Shown here piece by piece: positions 5,764 through 12,952 of a DNA stretch of 13,059 nt; position 1 is the first letter of the stretch; every line of letters starts with the position of its first letter. Under the pieces are notes generated by a model. The model was not told the origin of the DNA and did not search any database. It saw only the letters and a program-made list of their open reading frames with translations. The translations under genes and the position numbers were made by a program. The stretch spans positions 1-13,059 of the forward strand of contig JBBDXA010000232.1 in NCBI GenBank assembly GCA_040902585.1. The letters run 5' to 3'. The DNA is from JBBDXA01 sp040902585 (lineage in GTDB: Bacteria > Planctomycetota > Phycisphaerae > Phycisphaerales > Phycisphaeraceae).

Positions 5764-8637
5764 CTACCGCGCCGCGCCGTGCTTCAGTTCCAGCGCTTTG
5801 AACTTCGAGCGGAACGCGGGGCCCCCGAGTTGCGGGTACTGGCCTTCGAGCTGCTTGATGATGCGGGGGATGTGCTCGGTGCCGATCTTGAGCCGGTCGT
5901 GAACCTGAAGTCTGCGGAGCCAGCTCTGCCACCAGATCTTGCCGAGGATTTCCGCCTCGACGCGTTCGAGGGACGTCATCTCGGGCGTGATCTTCTGCGG
6001 GCGCACCGCGTCGTTGGAGGTGAGCTTGTCGTAGGGGAAGATCGCCTTCTTGTAGTCTTCCGCCTGGTTGGTCATGAAGAGCACTTCGCCCTGAAGGAAG
6101 ATCACGCGCGGGTCTTCCGGGCTGGCCTTGAGCAGCGGGGAGAGTGCAAGCGAGGCCTGCTTCTGATTGCCCGTCAGCACGCTGGCGCGCACTTTCATCA
6201 GGCGATAGCGGAACGTCTCGTCGTCGGTCTTGTTCTGTGTGTCGGCCCACCGCAGCAGCATGTCCGCCAGCTTCTCGGCGGCGGTCGCCTGCTCGGTGGC
6301 GCGTTTGCGGTACTCATCAGCGGCGAGGTTGCCCGCCGCCACGTCCGCGGCCGTGCGCAGGTCTTCGATCTCCTGCGCCAGCTCTTCCAGCGCCCCGTCG
6401 ATGGTCGCCGCCGCGTTCTCCTGCTGATCCTTATCGTCGCCGGCCGACTTCATCAATTCCTCGGCGAGCTTCACCGCTTCAACCGACTGGCCCTGCTTCA
6501 CCTTCACGAGGATGCGCTTGCCGACCGCCAGGCGCACGAGCTCGGGGTACTCGACGAAGTCATCCGCGAAGTTGCGCAGGGCATCTTCCGCCTGCACCCA
6601 GGCCTTGCGGTCGATGTCCAGTTCCACCTTCGCCAGCAGCACATCCGCCACGGTTTTCTTCAACACCGCGAGATGGGCCGCGTCGCGCGGTGCCTCTTCG
6701 ATCTCCCGTCGCGCCAGCCGTTCGATGCGCACCGCTTCGTCGCGCAGCTTCTCCCGGCCATCGGCGCGCTTGACCTCGGGCTGCTCGCGCCACAACTGCA
6801 TGTTGCAGAACAGCCACTCACGCTGGGCTTCGACGTAGTCGCGATGGTCGGGCTCGACCTTGTTGTACGATTCGATCGCTTCCTTGTATTGGATGTTCTT
6901 TTCCTGAAGGACGTTGAAGGTGTAGAACACGCGCTCATCGGCGGCCATCTGCGAATCGGGGAAGTGCTTGAACAGGACCGTACATACCTGCTCGTAGGTG
7001 TCGGTCACTTCCTTGGCGGGGTTCTCCCGGACCTGGAGGTTGTGAACGTAAAGCGTGGCCCAGCGGATGGCTTCCTCGGCGATGGCATTTTTGGGGTTCG
7101 CATCGGCGAGCGTCGCCCAGATGGAGGCGGCCCGGAGCATGGCTTCGCCGCTCTCAGGCGTGGGCAAATAGGTACACCAGCCTTTGTTGTACATCGCGCG
7201 GGCTTTGACGTCCGCATCCGCATCCTCGCGCTTCAGCAGGCTCTCGGCCACGTCGTAGGCCTTGCTCAGGTGCGGCTTGGCCTCCTCCAGTTTCTTCTCC
7301 GCCAGGTCCGGATCGTTCGCCCGGTTGGCCTGGTCCCATTCTCCCACCAGTCCCCGGCCGACGATCAATTCCAGTTCACCCATGCCCGACAGCACCGCCA
7401 GCGCCAGCGTCTTGGGATCCGCATCCTTGTACAGATCCGTCCAGCGCTTGAAAACGAAGTAGCGGATGTTCGACAAGGTGCCCGGCTGATGTCGCTTGTC
7501 GTTGATCAGGTTGTCATAGGGCTTGTAGGTGGCCTCGATCACCTTCATGTCTTTGCCCGCGTGCTTCAGAAGCAGGCGATGCTGAAGGTCGGTGACGATG
7601 ATGGCAAAGCCAATCTCCCCCACCGCCAGCGGATGATCTTTCACCACCTCAAGGAACGCCACCGCGGCGTCAGCCTTCTTGTCCTTAAGTTCCATCGCCT
7701 TGGCTTTGGAAAGCATGGCGCGGAAGGCGAGCAGGTCATCGCGGCCGGCTTCGATCACGGCGTCGAGAATGGCGTTGGCCTCGGCGAACTTGCCCATCGC
7801 CGCCAGCGCTTTGCCCTTGATCAGGTTCATGGGGCGGTCGGGCAGACCGAATTTATCTTTCATCACTTTGGGGATGGAATCGACCGAGTCGATGGCCAGT
7901 TGCAGAAGCCGCTTGCGTTCATCGGCAGGCGTGGCGGCCTGGAGCGGCATGTTGGGATTCTGCCCCAGTGTCTTGTAGTAGGGATGCGAGTTGGGCAGCA
8001 GGGCCGCGTGGAACGCCGAATGCGCCAGGAGGAAGGGGAGCTTGGCTTTGAGGTATTCGTCGGTGAGTTCTTCCCAGCGGCCGGTGTTGACGTAGGTCTG
8101 GTTGTAGTCCGGGAGGCGGGGCAGTTCGCGCTGGAGTTTGTTGAGGAAGATGGAAGCATCGCTGAGGTTTTCGATGCCCAGGGCAGCGCTGGATTCGAAG
8201 ATGGCCTTCTGCTCGGCGCTGGGGACGCCGTACTCGTAGAAGTCCTCCGCCAGGTCGTTCAGCGGCATGCGCGTGAAGACCAGGTGCAGCGCCATGTCGG
8301 TCTGCCAGATGGGGCGTTTGGAGTTGTCGCGGAAGTTGCCGATGAGGGCCTGGTAGCGCTGGATGCCGTCTTCGAGAGCCTTGCGCCGTTGGGGCATGGC
8401 GATGCGCGGGTTCTGGGCCTGCATGATGAGCATCTCGGCACCGAGCACCTGGCGCGACGCTTCGTCCTTGAGATCAGGCGTCTCGGACAGGCGGATGAGC
8501 AGCTCGGTCATGCCGCGTTCGCGCAGGCCTTTGATGAGCACATCGTGGTTGAAGTTATCGAGCTGGGCGGCGGCAGGGGCGGCAGCCAGCGTCAGGGCGG
8601 CGAGGCCGAGAAGGACGGTCGTGAGAAATCGTTTCAT
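5764..8637 (-). CDS. Exported TPR-like repeat protein, 957 aa
   Basis: A large protein with a clear signal peptide: MKRF, hydrophobic residues 5-20, and cleavage after AAA at about residue 24. The frame is open to 8751, but the ATG at 8637 opens the signal peptide and has AGGTGG seven bases upstream. The mature part is almost entirely amphipathic helices with TPR-like spacing, for example the segments GKALAAMGKFAEANAILDAV and QYKEAIESYNKVEPDHRDYV. Such helical repeats act as binding scaffolds, so a periplasmic or envelope adaptor role is likely. It is the last gene of the minus-strand cluster, 126 bases after the final exbD. In Exb/Tol-type systems the periplasmic ExbD domains pass force to an envelope partner; this protein could be that partner, which is inference. 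No catalytic motif, lipobox or outer-membrane anchor is seen. Confidence 0.82.
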   Translation of the reverse strand: MKRFLTTVLLGLAALTLAAAPAAAQLDNFNHDVLIKGLRERGMTELLIRLSETPDLKDEASRQVLGAEMLIMQAQNPRIAMPQRRKALEDGIQRYQALIGNFRDNSKRPIWQTDMALHLVFTRMPLNDLAEDFYEYGVPSAEQKAIFESSAALGIENLSDASIFLNKLQRELPRLPDYNQTYVNTGRWEELTDEYLKAKLPFLLAHSAFHAALLPNSHPYYKTLGQNPNMPLQAATPADERKRLLQLAIDSVDSIPKVMKDKFGLPDRPMNLIKGKALAAMGKFAEANAILDAVIEAGRDDLLAFRAMLSKAKAMELKDKKADAAVAFLEVVKDHPLAVGEIGFAIIVTDLQHRLLLKHAGKDMKVIEATYKPYDNLINDKRHQPGTLSNIRYFVFKRWTDLYKDADPKTLALAVLSGMGELELIVGRGLVGEWDQANRANDPDLAEKKLEEAKPHLSKAYDVAESLLKREDADADVKARAMYNKGWCTYLPTPESGEAMLRAASIWATLADANPKNAIAEEAIRWATLYVHNLQVRENPAKEVTDTYEQVCTVLFKHFPDSQMAADERVFYTFNVLQEKNIQYKEAIESYNKVEPDHRDYVEAQREWLFCNMQLWREQPEVKRADGREKLRDEAVRIERLARREIEEAPRDAAHLAVLKKTVADVLLAKVELDIDRKAWVQAEDALRNFADDFVEYPELVRLAVGKRILVKVKQGQSVEAVKLAEELMKSAGDDKDQQENAAATIDGALEELAQEIEDLRTAADVAAGNLAADEYRKRATEQATAAEKLADMLLRWADTQNKTDDETFRYRLMKVRASVLTGNQKQASLALSPLLKASPEDPRVIFLQGEVLFMTNQAEDYKKAIFPYDKLTSNDAVRPQKITPEMTSLERVEAEILGKIWWQSWLRRLQVHDRLKIGTEHIPRIIKQLEGQYPQLGGPAFRSKFKALELKHGAAR

Positions 8638-8717
8638 GGCAGGTCCACCTGAGTGTATGTCGCGAAAAAAGCAGTGTAATAAATGATAGTCCGGATCGCT
8701 GCGGGGCGTGTCGTTTC

Positions 8718-8740
8718 GTGCCATGCTTCGGCCGTGGCAC
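8718..8740 (-). other. Intercistronic hairpin upstream of the 957-aa gene
   Basis: GTGCCATG (8718-8725) pairs with CGTGGCAC (8733-8740), with one wobble pair. A C-TTCG-G loop lies in the plus sense, with one bulged C. On the minus strand it falls in the 126-base spacer between the last exbD and the 957-aa gene. No T-run follows directly; a TTTTTT run on the minus strand lies about 50 bases further on. It may be a processing or stabilising hairpin that sets unequal expression. Confidence 0.4.
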
Positions 8741-8763
8741 CCGGTCACCAAACCTACCTTCTT

Positions 8764-9222
8764 CTACGGCGTCTGGGCGAAGGCGATATTGCTGTAGCCG
8801 GCCCCCAGGGCGGCGTTGTAGGCGTTGAGCGTGTGCTGCCAGCGGACGCTGCGGTCCGAGTCGATGATCACCAGATTGTCCGCCGTGAAGAATCCGTTCC
8901 GGTCACTGTCACGCAGACCTTGCAGCATGTGCGTGAGGTCGGCGAACGACATGGGCGTGGTCGGCAGCTTGTCGATCGCCAGGTAATAGCCCGCCTCGCC
9001 GCGGGCGCTGACGGTGACGCGGATGGGTTGTTCGATCTTCGGGAGCGGCTGCGGGTGTTCGGGCCCATTGGGCATGTTCGCGGTGATCACGCCCTCAGCA
9101 TCGGTGAACGCGGCCGTGAGCACGAAGTAAACCAGCATGAGGAACACGACGTCGATCATGGACGTCAGGTTCAATTGCAGGGGCGAGCGATCGGACTTTC
9201 GCGAAGCGGGGTGCTGAGTCAT
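8764..9222 (-). CDS. exbD: ExbD/TolR-type subunit (first of three paralogs by position)
   Basis: A 152-aa ExbD/TolR-family protein: a short cytoplasmic N-terminus, one membrane helix (about 19-39) and a periplasmic domain. The helix carries the family aspartate (D24 in SMIDVVFLMLVYF), which lies on the proton path in ExbB/ExbD and TolQ/TolR motors. I chose the ATG at 9222 because AAAGGA precedes it by seven bases; the longer frame to 9279 has no such site. The periplasmic part contains GEAGYYLAIDKLP and VRWQHTLNAYNAALGAGY, and ends in NIAFAQTP. It closely matches the paralog at 9321-9908, so the two probably arose by tandem duplication, although this copy lacks the Pro/Gly-rich N-terminus. 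It works with the single ExbB upstream to convert proton flow into motion of an envelope partner. The ExbD assignment is confident; the cargo is unknown. Confidence 0.92.
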   Translation of the reverse strand: MTQHPASRKSDRSPLQLNLTSMIDVVFLMLVYFVLTAAFTDAEGVITANMPNGPEHPQPLPKIEQPIRVTVSARGEAGYYLAIDKLPTTPMSFADLTHMLQGLRDSDRNGFFTADNLVIIDSDRSVRWQHTLNAYNAALGAGYSNIAFAQTP

Positions 9223-9320
9223 GCGACGGTCCTTTCGATAGAGGATGACAGAAGGCGAATCGATCGCGCGGCCCCCCATCGGCGGGATTCTGCGCGCAGG
9301 CGTGTCGAAACGTAAATGCG

Positions 9321-9908
9321 TCAGCCGCCTTCGCCGCCGCTGTGCTGGGCAAAGGCGATGTTCTTGAACTTGGCGCGGATCGCGGCGTTAAACGCATTGA
9401 CCACGTGCTGCCAGCGCACGTCCGCGGCGGGCTGGATGACGACCGGGTTGTCATCCTTGAAGAAGCCGCCGTTGGCTTCCTGCATGCCTTCGAGCATCTT
9501 GAACAGATCGCCGAAGGTGGAGGGATCAGTCGGGCTCTTGTCGACGGCCAGGCGATAGCCGGCCTCGCCCTTGCTGCCGACGATGATCTTGATGGGCTGT
9601 TCGAGTTTGAGGGGATCGGGCGCGCCGCCTGAGCCGACGGGGAAGTTGGCGGTGATGACGCCTTCGCCTTCGGTGAAGCTGGCGGTGATGATGAAGTAGA
9701 TCAGGAGCTGGAAGACGACGTCGATCATGGCCGTGAGATTCAGGTCCATGCGACTGGGACCGATCTCCTTGCGCTTGCGCCTTGAGGACGTGTGATGCAC
9801 GATGTCGGGGTTGGCTGCGCCCATCTGCTGAGCGGCACCAGGGGCACCGGGGGCGCCGGGGGAGCCGGGGGTGGAGGGCAGGCCGGGTTTCGGAGGAATG
9901 CTGGACAT
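9321..9908 (-). CDS. exbD: ExbD/TolR-type subunit with collagen-like N-terminus
   Basis: A 195-aa ExbD-family protein, longer than the usual 130-150 because of its N-terminus. Residues 5-25 are a Pro/Gly-rich, collagen-like stretch, then comes a basic patch (SSRRKRKE, 41-48), and then the membrane helix (about 58-77) with the conserved aspartate D63 (AMIDVVFQLLIYF). The periplasmic domain is closely similar to that of the exbD at 8764-9222, sharing EGVITAN, GEAGY, VRWQH and NIAFAQ. By ExbD topology the Pro/Gly segment lies in the cytoplasm. The start at 9908 has only a weak, distant GAGG (11 bases), so translation may depend on the upstream exbD, 69 bases away. Family and orientation are confident; the purpose of the Pro/Gly segment is unknown. 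Confidence 0.92.
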   Translation of the reverse strand: MSSIPPKPGLPSTPGSPGAPGAPGAAQQMGAANPDIVHHTSSRRKRKEIGPSRMDLNLTAMIDVVFQLLIYFIITASFTEGEGVITANFPVGSGGAPDPLKLEQPIKIIVGSKGEAGYRLAVDKSPTDPSTFGDLFKMLEGMQEANGGFFKDDNPVVIQPAADVRWQHVVNAFNAAIRAKFKNIAFAQHSGGEGG

Positions 9909-9977
9909 ATCAGGTAGGGCCTCAAAGCGATTCGGACGTCAACCGGGCAAGCGGGGGCGGACTGGGCAAAGGCCCGA

Positions 9978-10493
9978 CTACTTGGGGCTCAGATTCACCG
10001 GCCCGCCTTCAGGCAGGAAGGCGACCAGGTTCACGGTTTTGATCTTCGCAGCCGTGATCGCCGCCATCACGGGCTGCACATGTTCGTATTTCATGCCGCC
10101 ATCGACGCGCAGGAGAATCTCGACATTCTCATTCTGGTCGCGCGACTCCTTCAGCGTGGCGGTGACCGCTTCCAGTTCGTCGAATCCGTACTCCATCAGG
10201 CCGACCTTGATCGGCTTGCCTGGCGCCGGCTCGCCGAGGATGTTGATCGCGTCTTCCATCTTCGTGCGATCGCGATCGGCTTCCATCGGCTTGATGTTGA
10301 TCGTGATGCGCTTCACATCGCCCAGTTCCTTCGTCCTGGGCTCCCACAGCTTGGGCACGATCAGCGTCACCGATTCCTCAGCGATGATGTTGTTCACCAG
10401 CATGAAGAAGATGATGAGCTGGAACGTGACGTCGATCATCGGCGTCATGTTCATCTGCGGACTGGTGGGTCCACGTTTGATGGCTTTACCCAT
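9978..10493 (-). CDS. exbD: ExbD/TolR-type subunit, divergent paralog
   Basis: A 171-aa ExbD-family protein and the first exbD after exbB. The short N-terminus (GKAIKRGPTSPQMNMTPM) leads into one membrane helix (about 17-36) with the conserved aspartate D21 in PMIDVTFQLIIFFMLVNN. The periplasmic region (about 40-171) differs clearly from the other two ExbDs: it has a longer insert after the helix (VPKLWEPRTKELGDVKRI) and the pattern ENVEILLRVDGGMKYEHVQPVMAA, the usual ExbD fold ending. It therefore may be the core ExbD, and the downstream pair an expansion. GGA seven bases before the ATG is a weak ribosome-binding site. The 136-base spacer to exbB is filled by heptanucleotide repeats. Assignment is confident. 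Confidence 0.92.
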   Translation of the reverse strand: MGKAIKRGPTSPQMNMTPMIDVTFQLIIFFMLVNNIIAEESVTLIVPKLWEPRTKELGDVKRITINIKPMEADRDRTKMEDAINILGEPAPGKPIKVGLMEYGFDELEAVTATLKESRDQNENVEILLRVDGGMKYEHVQPVMAAITAAKIKTVNLVAFLPEGGPVNLSPK

Positions 10494-10514
10494 GGCGGTG
10501 TCCGATCAGGAGAA

Positions 10515-10577
10515 GGAGTCAGGAGTCAGGAGTCAGGAGGCAGGGGGCAGGAGTCAGGGGTCAGGGGTCAGGAGCCA
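10515..10577. repeat. Heptanucleotide tandem array, GGAGTCA type
   Basis: Nine consecutive 7-base units in perfect phase: GGAGTCA (units 1, 2, 3, 6), GGAGGCA, GGGGGCA, GGGGTCA (twice) and GGAGCCA. The variation is mostly at the third, fifth and sixth bases. It lies between the exbB and exbD genes and starts 22 bases from the exbD start codon, so on the minus-strand mRNA it is read as repeated TGACTCC. Similar short tandemly repeated sequences are known from cyanobacteria. Confidence 0.9.
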
Positions 10578-10588
10578 GCAGGTTCGTA

Positions 10589-10630
10589 GCTCAATGCTCA
10601 CAGCTCACAGCTCACAGCTCACAGCTCTCT
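10589..10630. repeat. Second heptanucleotide array, GCTCACA type
   Basis: Six in-phase 7-base units: GCTCAAT, four perfect GCTCACA, and GCTCTCT. The array abuts the exbB stop codon (TGA on the minus strand, 10630-10632) and is separated from the GGAGTCA array by 11 bases. The unit sequence is unrelated to the first array, but the period is the same. Confidence 0.9.
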
Positions 10631-11445
10631 CAGCCTTTGGTGGGCTTGGGGGTGGGGCGGCCGGGGGCTGCGGGGCCACCGGGGGCACCAGGAGCGCCGG
10701 GCTTGCCGCCGGGCTTCTCTTTCTTGCCGCCGGGCTTGAACGGGCTGATCAGTTCTTCAGCCATGACCATGCCTTCGGCGCAGAGGGCGTCGATCTTGTT
10801 GCGGATCCAGGCGTAAGCCGAGAGCGCGGGGATGGCGACGACGAGGCCCCAGAAGGTGGTGACCAGCGCGGTGGAGATACCGCCGGCCAGCTTCGCCGGG
10901 TCGGGCTTGCCGCCTGATTCGACCAGCTTGCTGAAGGCCACGATCATGCCGTAGACCGTGCCGAACAGGCCGCACATGGGGGCGACGTTGCCCAGCACGT
11001 TGAGGAACTCCACAGGCCGCAGGAGCTTGGTGCTCTCCGCGTCGCTGGCTTCCTCGACGGCCCGCTCCATGGCGGCGTACCCGTTGCTCGCTTCGTTGAG
11101 CCCGGCATCGACCAGCCTGGCCAGGAAGCTGGGGTCGTTGGCGGCGAAGTCAATCGCGTCGCGATAGCGCTTCTCATCGAGCATCGCTTCGAGCTGGACG
11201 TAGGTCATCTCGGGGATGATCGTCGTGCGGCGATACTTGATGAAGAAGTGAATCGACGCGCCCATGTTCACGGCACTCATCAGGATGATGAACCACGTGA
11301 TGATCAGACCGAGCGTGTCGTCGGACCAGAAGAACATCTTGAAGTAAGACATGCTCTGGCCGCCGCTGGACGACTGGGCGAAGACCGGCGTCGCCGAAAG
11401 GAGGAACGCCGCCATCATCACCAATCCGAACAAGACTCGCCGCAT
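10630..11445 (-). CDS. exbB: MotA/TolQ/ExbB proton-channel subunit
   Basis: A 271-aa ExbB/TolQ-family protein. It begins with a signal peptide (residues 1-23, ending VFA-Q), as in many long-form ExbBs, then has the three family helices at about 45-69, 146-171 and 187-213. Helix 2 carries GLFGTVYGM (159-167), with the conserved threonine T163; helix 3 carries GISTALVTTFWGLVVAIPAL (189-208). The glutamate found here in E. coli ExbB/TolQ (IAEAL) is replaced by T192 (ISTAL). The large cytoplasmic loop (70-145) has the family pattern. The C-terminus (235-271) is a Lys/Pro/Gly-rich tail with PGAPGAPGG, resembling the N-terminus of an ExbD in the cluster. The start at 11445 has a strong AAAGGAG five bases upstream. 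It forms the channel with the three ExbDs encoded downstream. Confidence 0.94.
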   Translation of the reverse strand: MRRVLFGLVMMAAFLLSATPVFAQSSSGGQSMSYFKMFFWSDDTLGLIITWFIILMSAVNMGASIHFFIKYRRTTIIPEMTYVQLEAMLDEKRYRDAIDFAANDPSFLARLVDAGLNEASNGYAAMERAVEEASDAESTKLLRPVEFLNVLGNVAPMCGLFGTVYGMIVAFSKLVESGGKPDPAKLAGGISTALVTTFWGLVVAIPALSAYAWIRNKIDALCAEGMVMAEELISPFKPGGKKEKPGGKPGAPGAPGGPAAPGRPTPKPTKG

Positions 11446-11505
11446 ACAAGCTCCTTTGCGTTGGGATCCGCTCCCGGCTGTGGGTTGAGGTTGAAAAACG
11501 ATGAA

Positions 11506-11534
11506 AAACTAGCGTGAATATCGATATGGCTCAA
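11506..11534 (-). promoter_or_regulatory. Candidate promoter of exbB
   Basis: On the minus strand, TTGAGC (plus 11529-11534) and TAGTTT (plus 11506-11511) are separated by exactly 17 bases, and a start near 11499 would leave a leader of about 54 bases before exbB. The spacer contains the perfect palindrome ATATCGATAT (11518-11527), a possible operator. The cluster could therefore be read from here as well as from the promoter before the 386-aa gene. Confidence 0.45.
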
Positions 11535-11633
11535 GTGCCTGTGCCTCGGGCGGCCGCCTGACAACGCGACAGGCATACCGACACGGGCGATTCATCCGAG
11601 TTCGTGGGATCCTTCCCCGACTGCTCTGCAAGC

Positions 11634-11648
11634 GGACGACGCTCGTCC
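11634..11648 (-). terminator. Small hairpin after the 386-aa gene
   Basis: GGACGA (11634-11639) and TCGTCC (11643-11648) form a 6-bp stem with a 3-base loop, in the 219-base spacer, 16 bases after the stop of the 386-aa gene. No T-run follows, so it is a weak candidate for partial termination before exbB. Confidence 0.3.
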
Positions 11649-11664
11649 ACTGGTGTTTCCGTCA

Positions 11665-12825
11665 TCATTTGCCGCTGCTGTTGAGTTGCTCCATGAGCTT
11701 GTCAAAGCGGGCCTTCATCGGCTTGTCATCCGGGTCGATATTGCCCTCAACCTGTTTCAGCAGGGGCCCGGCCAGATCCGCTCGCTTGATTTTCAGGTGA
11801 ACCGCACCCGCTTCCATCAGCGAGGGAATCACGTACGGACTGTTGCGAAAGTAAATCGCCACCCGCATGAAGCTGAGCCCGGCATCCTTGTACTTCACCT
11901 CGGCTTCGGTGGCCTTGCCTTCCTTCTCAAGCTCGGCACCCAGGTTGAACTCGGACATGCCGCGATGATAAAGGAGCATCGACGTCCTGCCGCCGCCGGC
12001 GGAGGTCTTCATCTCCTCATCGACGCGCGCCAGCGACTCGGCGAACTTGCCACGCGCCAAGAGCCGGGTGATCTGGTCAGCCTTGGGATCGCTCAGCAGA
12101 AAGTCGGGCATGGGCACGACCGAGACGAGCTTGTCACCGGTGCCGACCGGCGGATTCGTTCCGTCGGGATTCACCGGAGCCGCGCCCGGCACGGTCACAT
12201 CAATCATCTCATCCAGCGAGTCCGCCAGCGGCGAGCGATCAGTCGCCGTCTTGCGCAGGGCTTTGAACTTCTCCTGCAACTTGATCTTGTCTTCGTTGGG
12301 GAGCGTGCTGGCGGCACGAAGGGGCGGACTTTGAAGGAACTTCTGCGGAGCCTTCGCTTCGATGAGCGCCACGTAGGTGTTCACCGCGCCCAGCGCTTCG
12401 CCCTCTTTTTCCATCAGCGGAAAAAGCCTGGCGTCCAGCCAGACGCGAAGCCAGGCCTCCTTGACCCGGCCGCGGGCGCTCTTGAAGTTGGCGAGCGCTT
12501 CCTTGGTGTTGTCCGCGTCCACGGCCTTCTCAGCGGTTTCCAGTTGCGGGTAGGCCGAGAGCTTGAAGCCCTGGAAATCGGTCAGCGGCTTTTTGTTGTC
12601 GTTCCCGCCGATCTGGTAGCTGAGCGATCCGTTGTCGTAGGCGACGACGGCAAAGTCCTTGTACCAGAAGTTGCCGATTTTCACTTCATCCGCGGCGGCG
12701 ACGCCTGCCAGCAGCGTCACTGCGAAAAGTGCAGCCGCCACTGCGTTGAAGTGGTTGCGGCGTCGTCGAAAGGAAACGCACGATGGTTCGGATTTTTGCG
12801 GGAAAGCAGGCATTGGTTGGCTCAT
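11665..12825 (-). CDS. Exported 386-aa protein of the exb cluster
   Basis: I do not recognise a named family. An N-terminal signal is visible: basic RRRR (20-23), hydrophobic core about 27-41, and a likely cut after AAA at 45. I chose the ATG at 12825; an in-frame TTG at 12885 and an ATG at 12813 are alternatives, and none has a strong ribosome-binding site (AAAGAAG precedes 12825 closely). After the signal comes a compact beta-rich segment (about 48-90, KIGNFWYKDFAVVAYDNGSL), reminiscent of small N-terminal domains in planctomycete exported proteins. Then come helical, TPR-like segments (100-190 and 280-380) separated by a Pro/Gly/Thr linker (VNPDGTNPPVGTGD). It is the first gene of the exb cluster, with its own promoter-like region. 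A periplasmic partner of the ExbB/D motor is likely by context; this is inference. Confidence 0.75.
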   Translation of the reverse strand: MSQPMPAFPQKSEPSCVSFRRRRNHFNAVAAALFAVTLLAGVAAADEVKIGNFWYKDFAVVAYDNGSLSYQIGGNDNKKPLTDFQGFKLSAYPQLETAEKAVDADNTKEALANFKSARGRVKEAWLRVWLDARLFPLMEKEGEALGAVNTYVALIEAKAPQKFLQSPPLRAASTLPNEDKIKLQEKFKALRKTATDRSPLADSLDEMIDVTVPGAAPVNPDGTNPPVGTGDKLVSVVPMPDFLLSDPKADQITRLLARGKFAESLARVDEEMKTSAGGGRTSMLLYHRGMSEFNLGAELEKEGKATEAEVKYKDAGLSFMRVAIYFRNSPYVIPSLMEAGAVHLKIKRADLAGPLLKQVEGNIDPDDKPMKARFDKLMEQLNSSGK

Positions 12826-12859
12826 GCTTCTTTCGCTGGGAACAGGAAGGGCTGCGAGT

Positions 12860-12884
12860 CGGTTCACGTGAACCGCTCGGTTCA
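12860..12884. promoter_or_regulatory. CGGTTCA half-sites forming a perfect palindrome
   Basis: CGGTTCACGTGAACCG (12860-12875) is a perfect 16-bp palindrome. A third half-site CGGTTCA follows at 12878-12884, so three half-sites start at 9-base steps (12860, 12869, 12878) with alternating orientation. It lies in the leader of the 386-aa gene, 35-60 bases upstream of its ATG and downstream of the candidate promoter. A repressor operator is the simplest reading. Confidence 0.5.
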
Positions 12885-12923
12885 ATCCACCAGACCGGCC
12901 GCGTCGCGATCCGCAGCCACGTT

Positions 12924-12952
12924 ATTGTGCCCGTGACGAACTGTTTTGTCCA
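12924..12952 (-). promoter_or_regulatory. Candidate sigma-70 promoter of the exb cluster
   Basis: On the minus strand, TGGACA (plus 12947-12952) and CACAAT (plus 12924-12929) are separated by 17 bases, the ideal spacing, with five and four consensus matches. Transcription would begin near 12917, giving a leader of about 90 bases before the 386-aa gene. Confidence 0.55.

Noticed and set aside
5779..8652. 957-codon open frame antisense to the TPR-like gene
   Set aside because: Its codons are exact complements of the sense codons. Antisense stops would need TTA, CTA or TCA in the sense gene, which high-GC genes avoid. The sense frame has a signal peptide and ribosome-binding site; the antisense product is low-complexity and rich in His, Arg and Leu.
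10515..10630. CRISPR array
   Set aside because: The units are 7 bases, directly adjacent, with no spacers; this is simple tandem repetition.
11653..12936. 427-codon open frame antisense to the 386-aa gene
   Set aside because: Same complementary-codon effect. No ribosome-binding site and no recognisable domain, while the sense frame has an export signal and fits the cluster.
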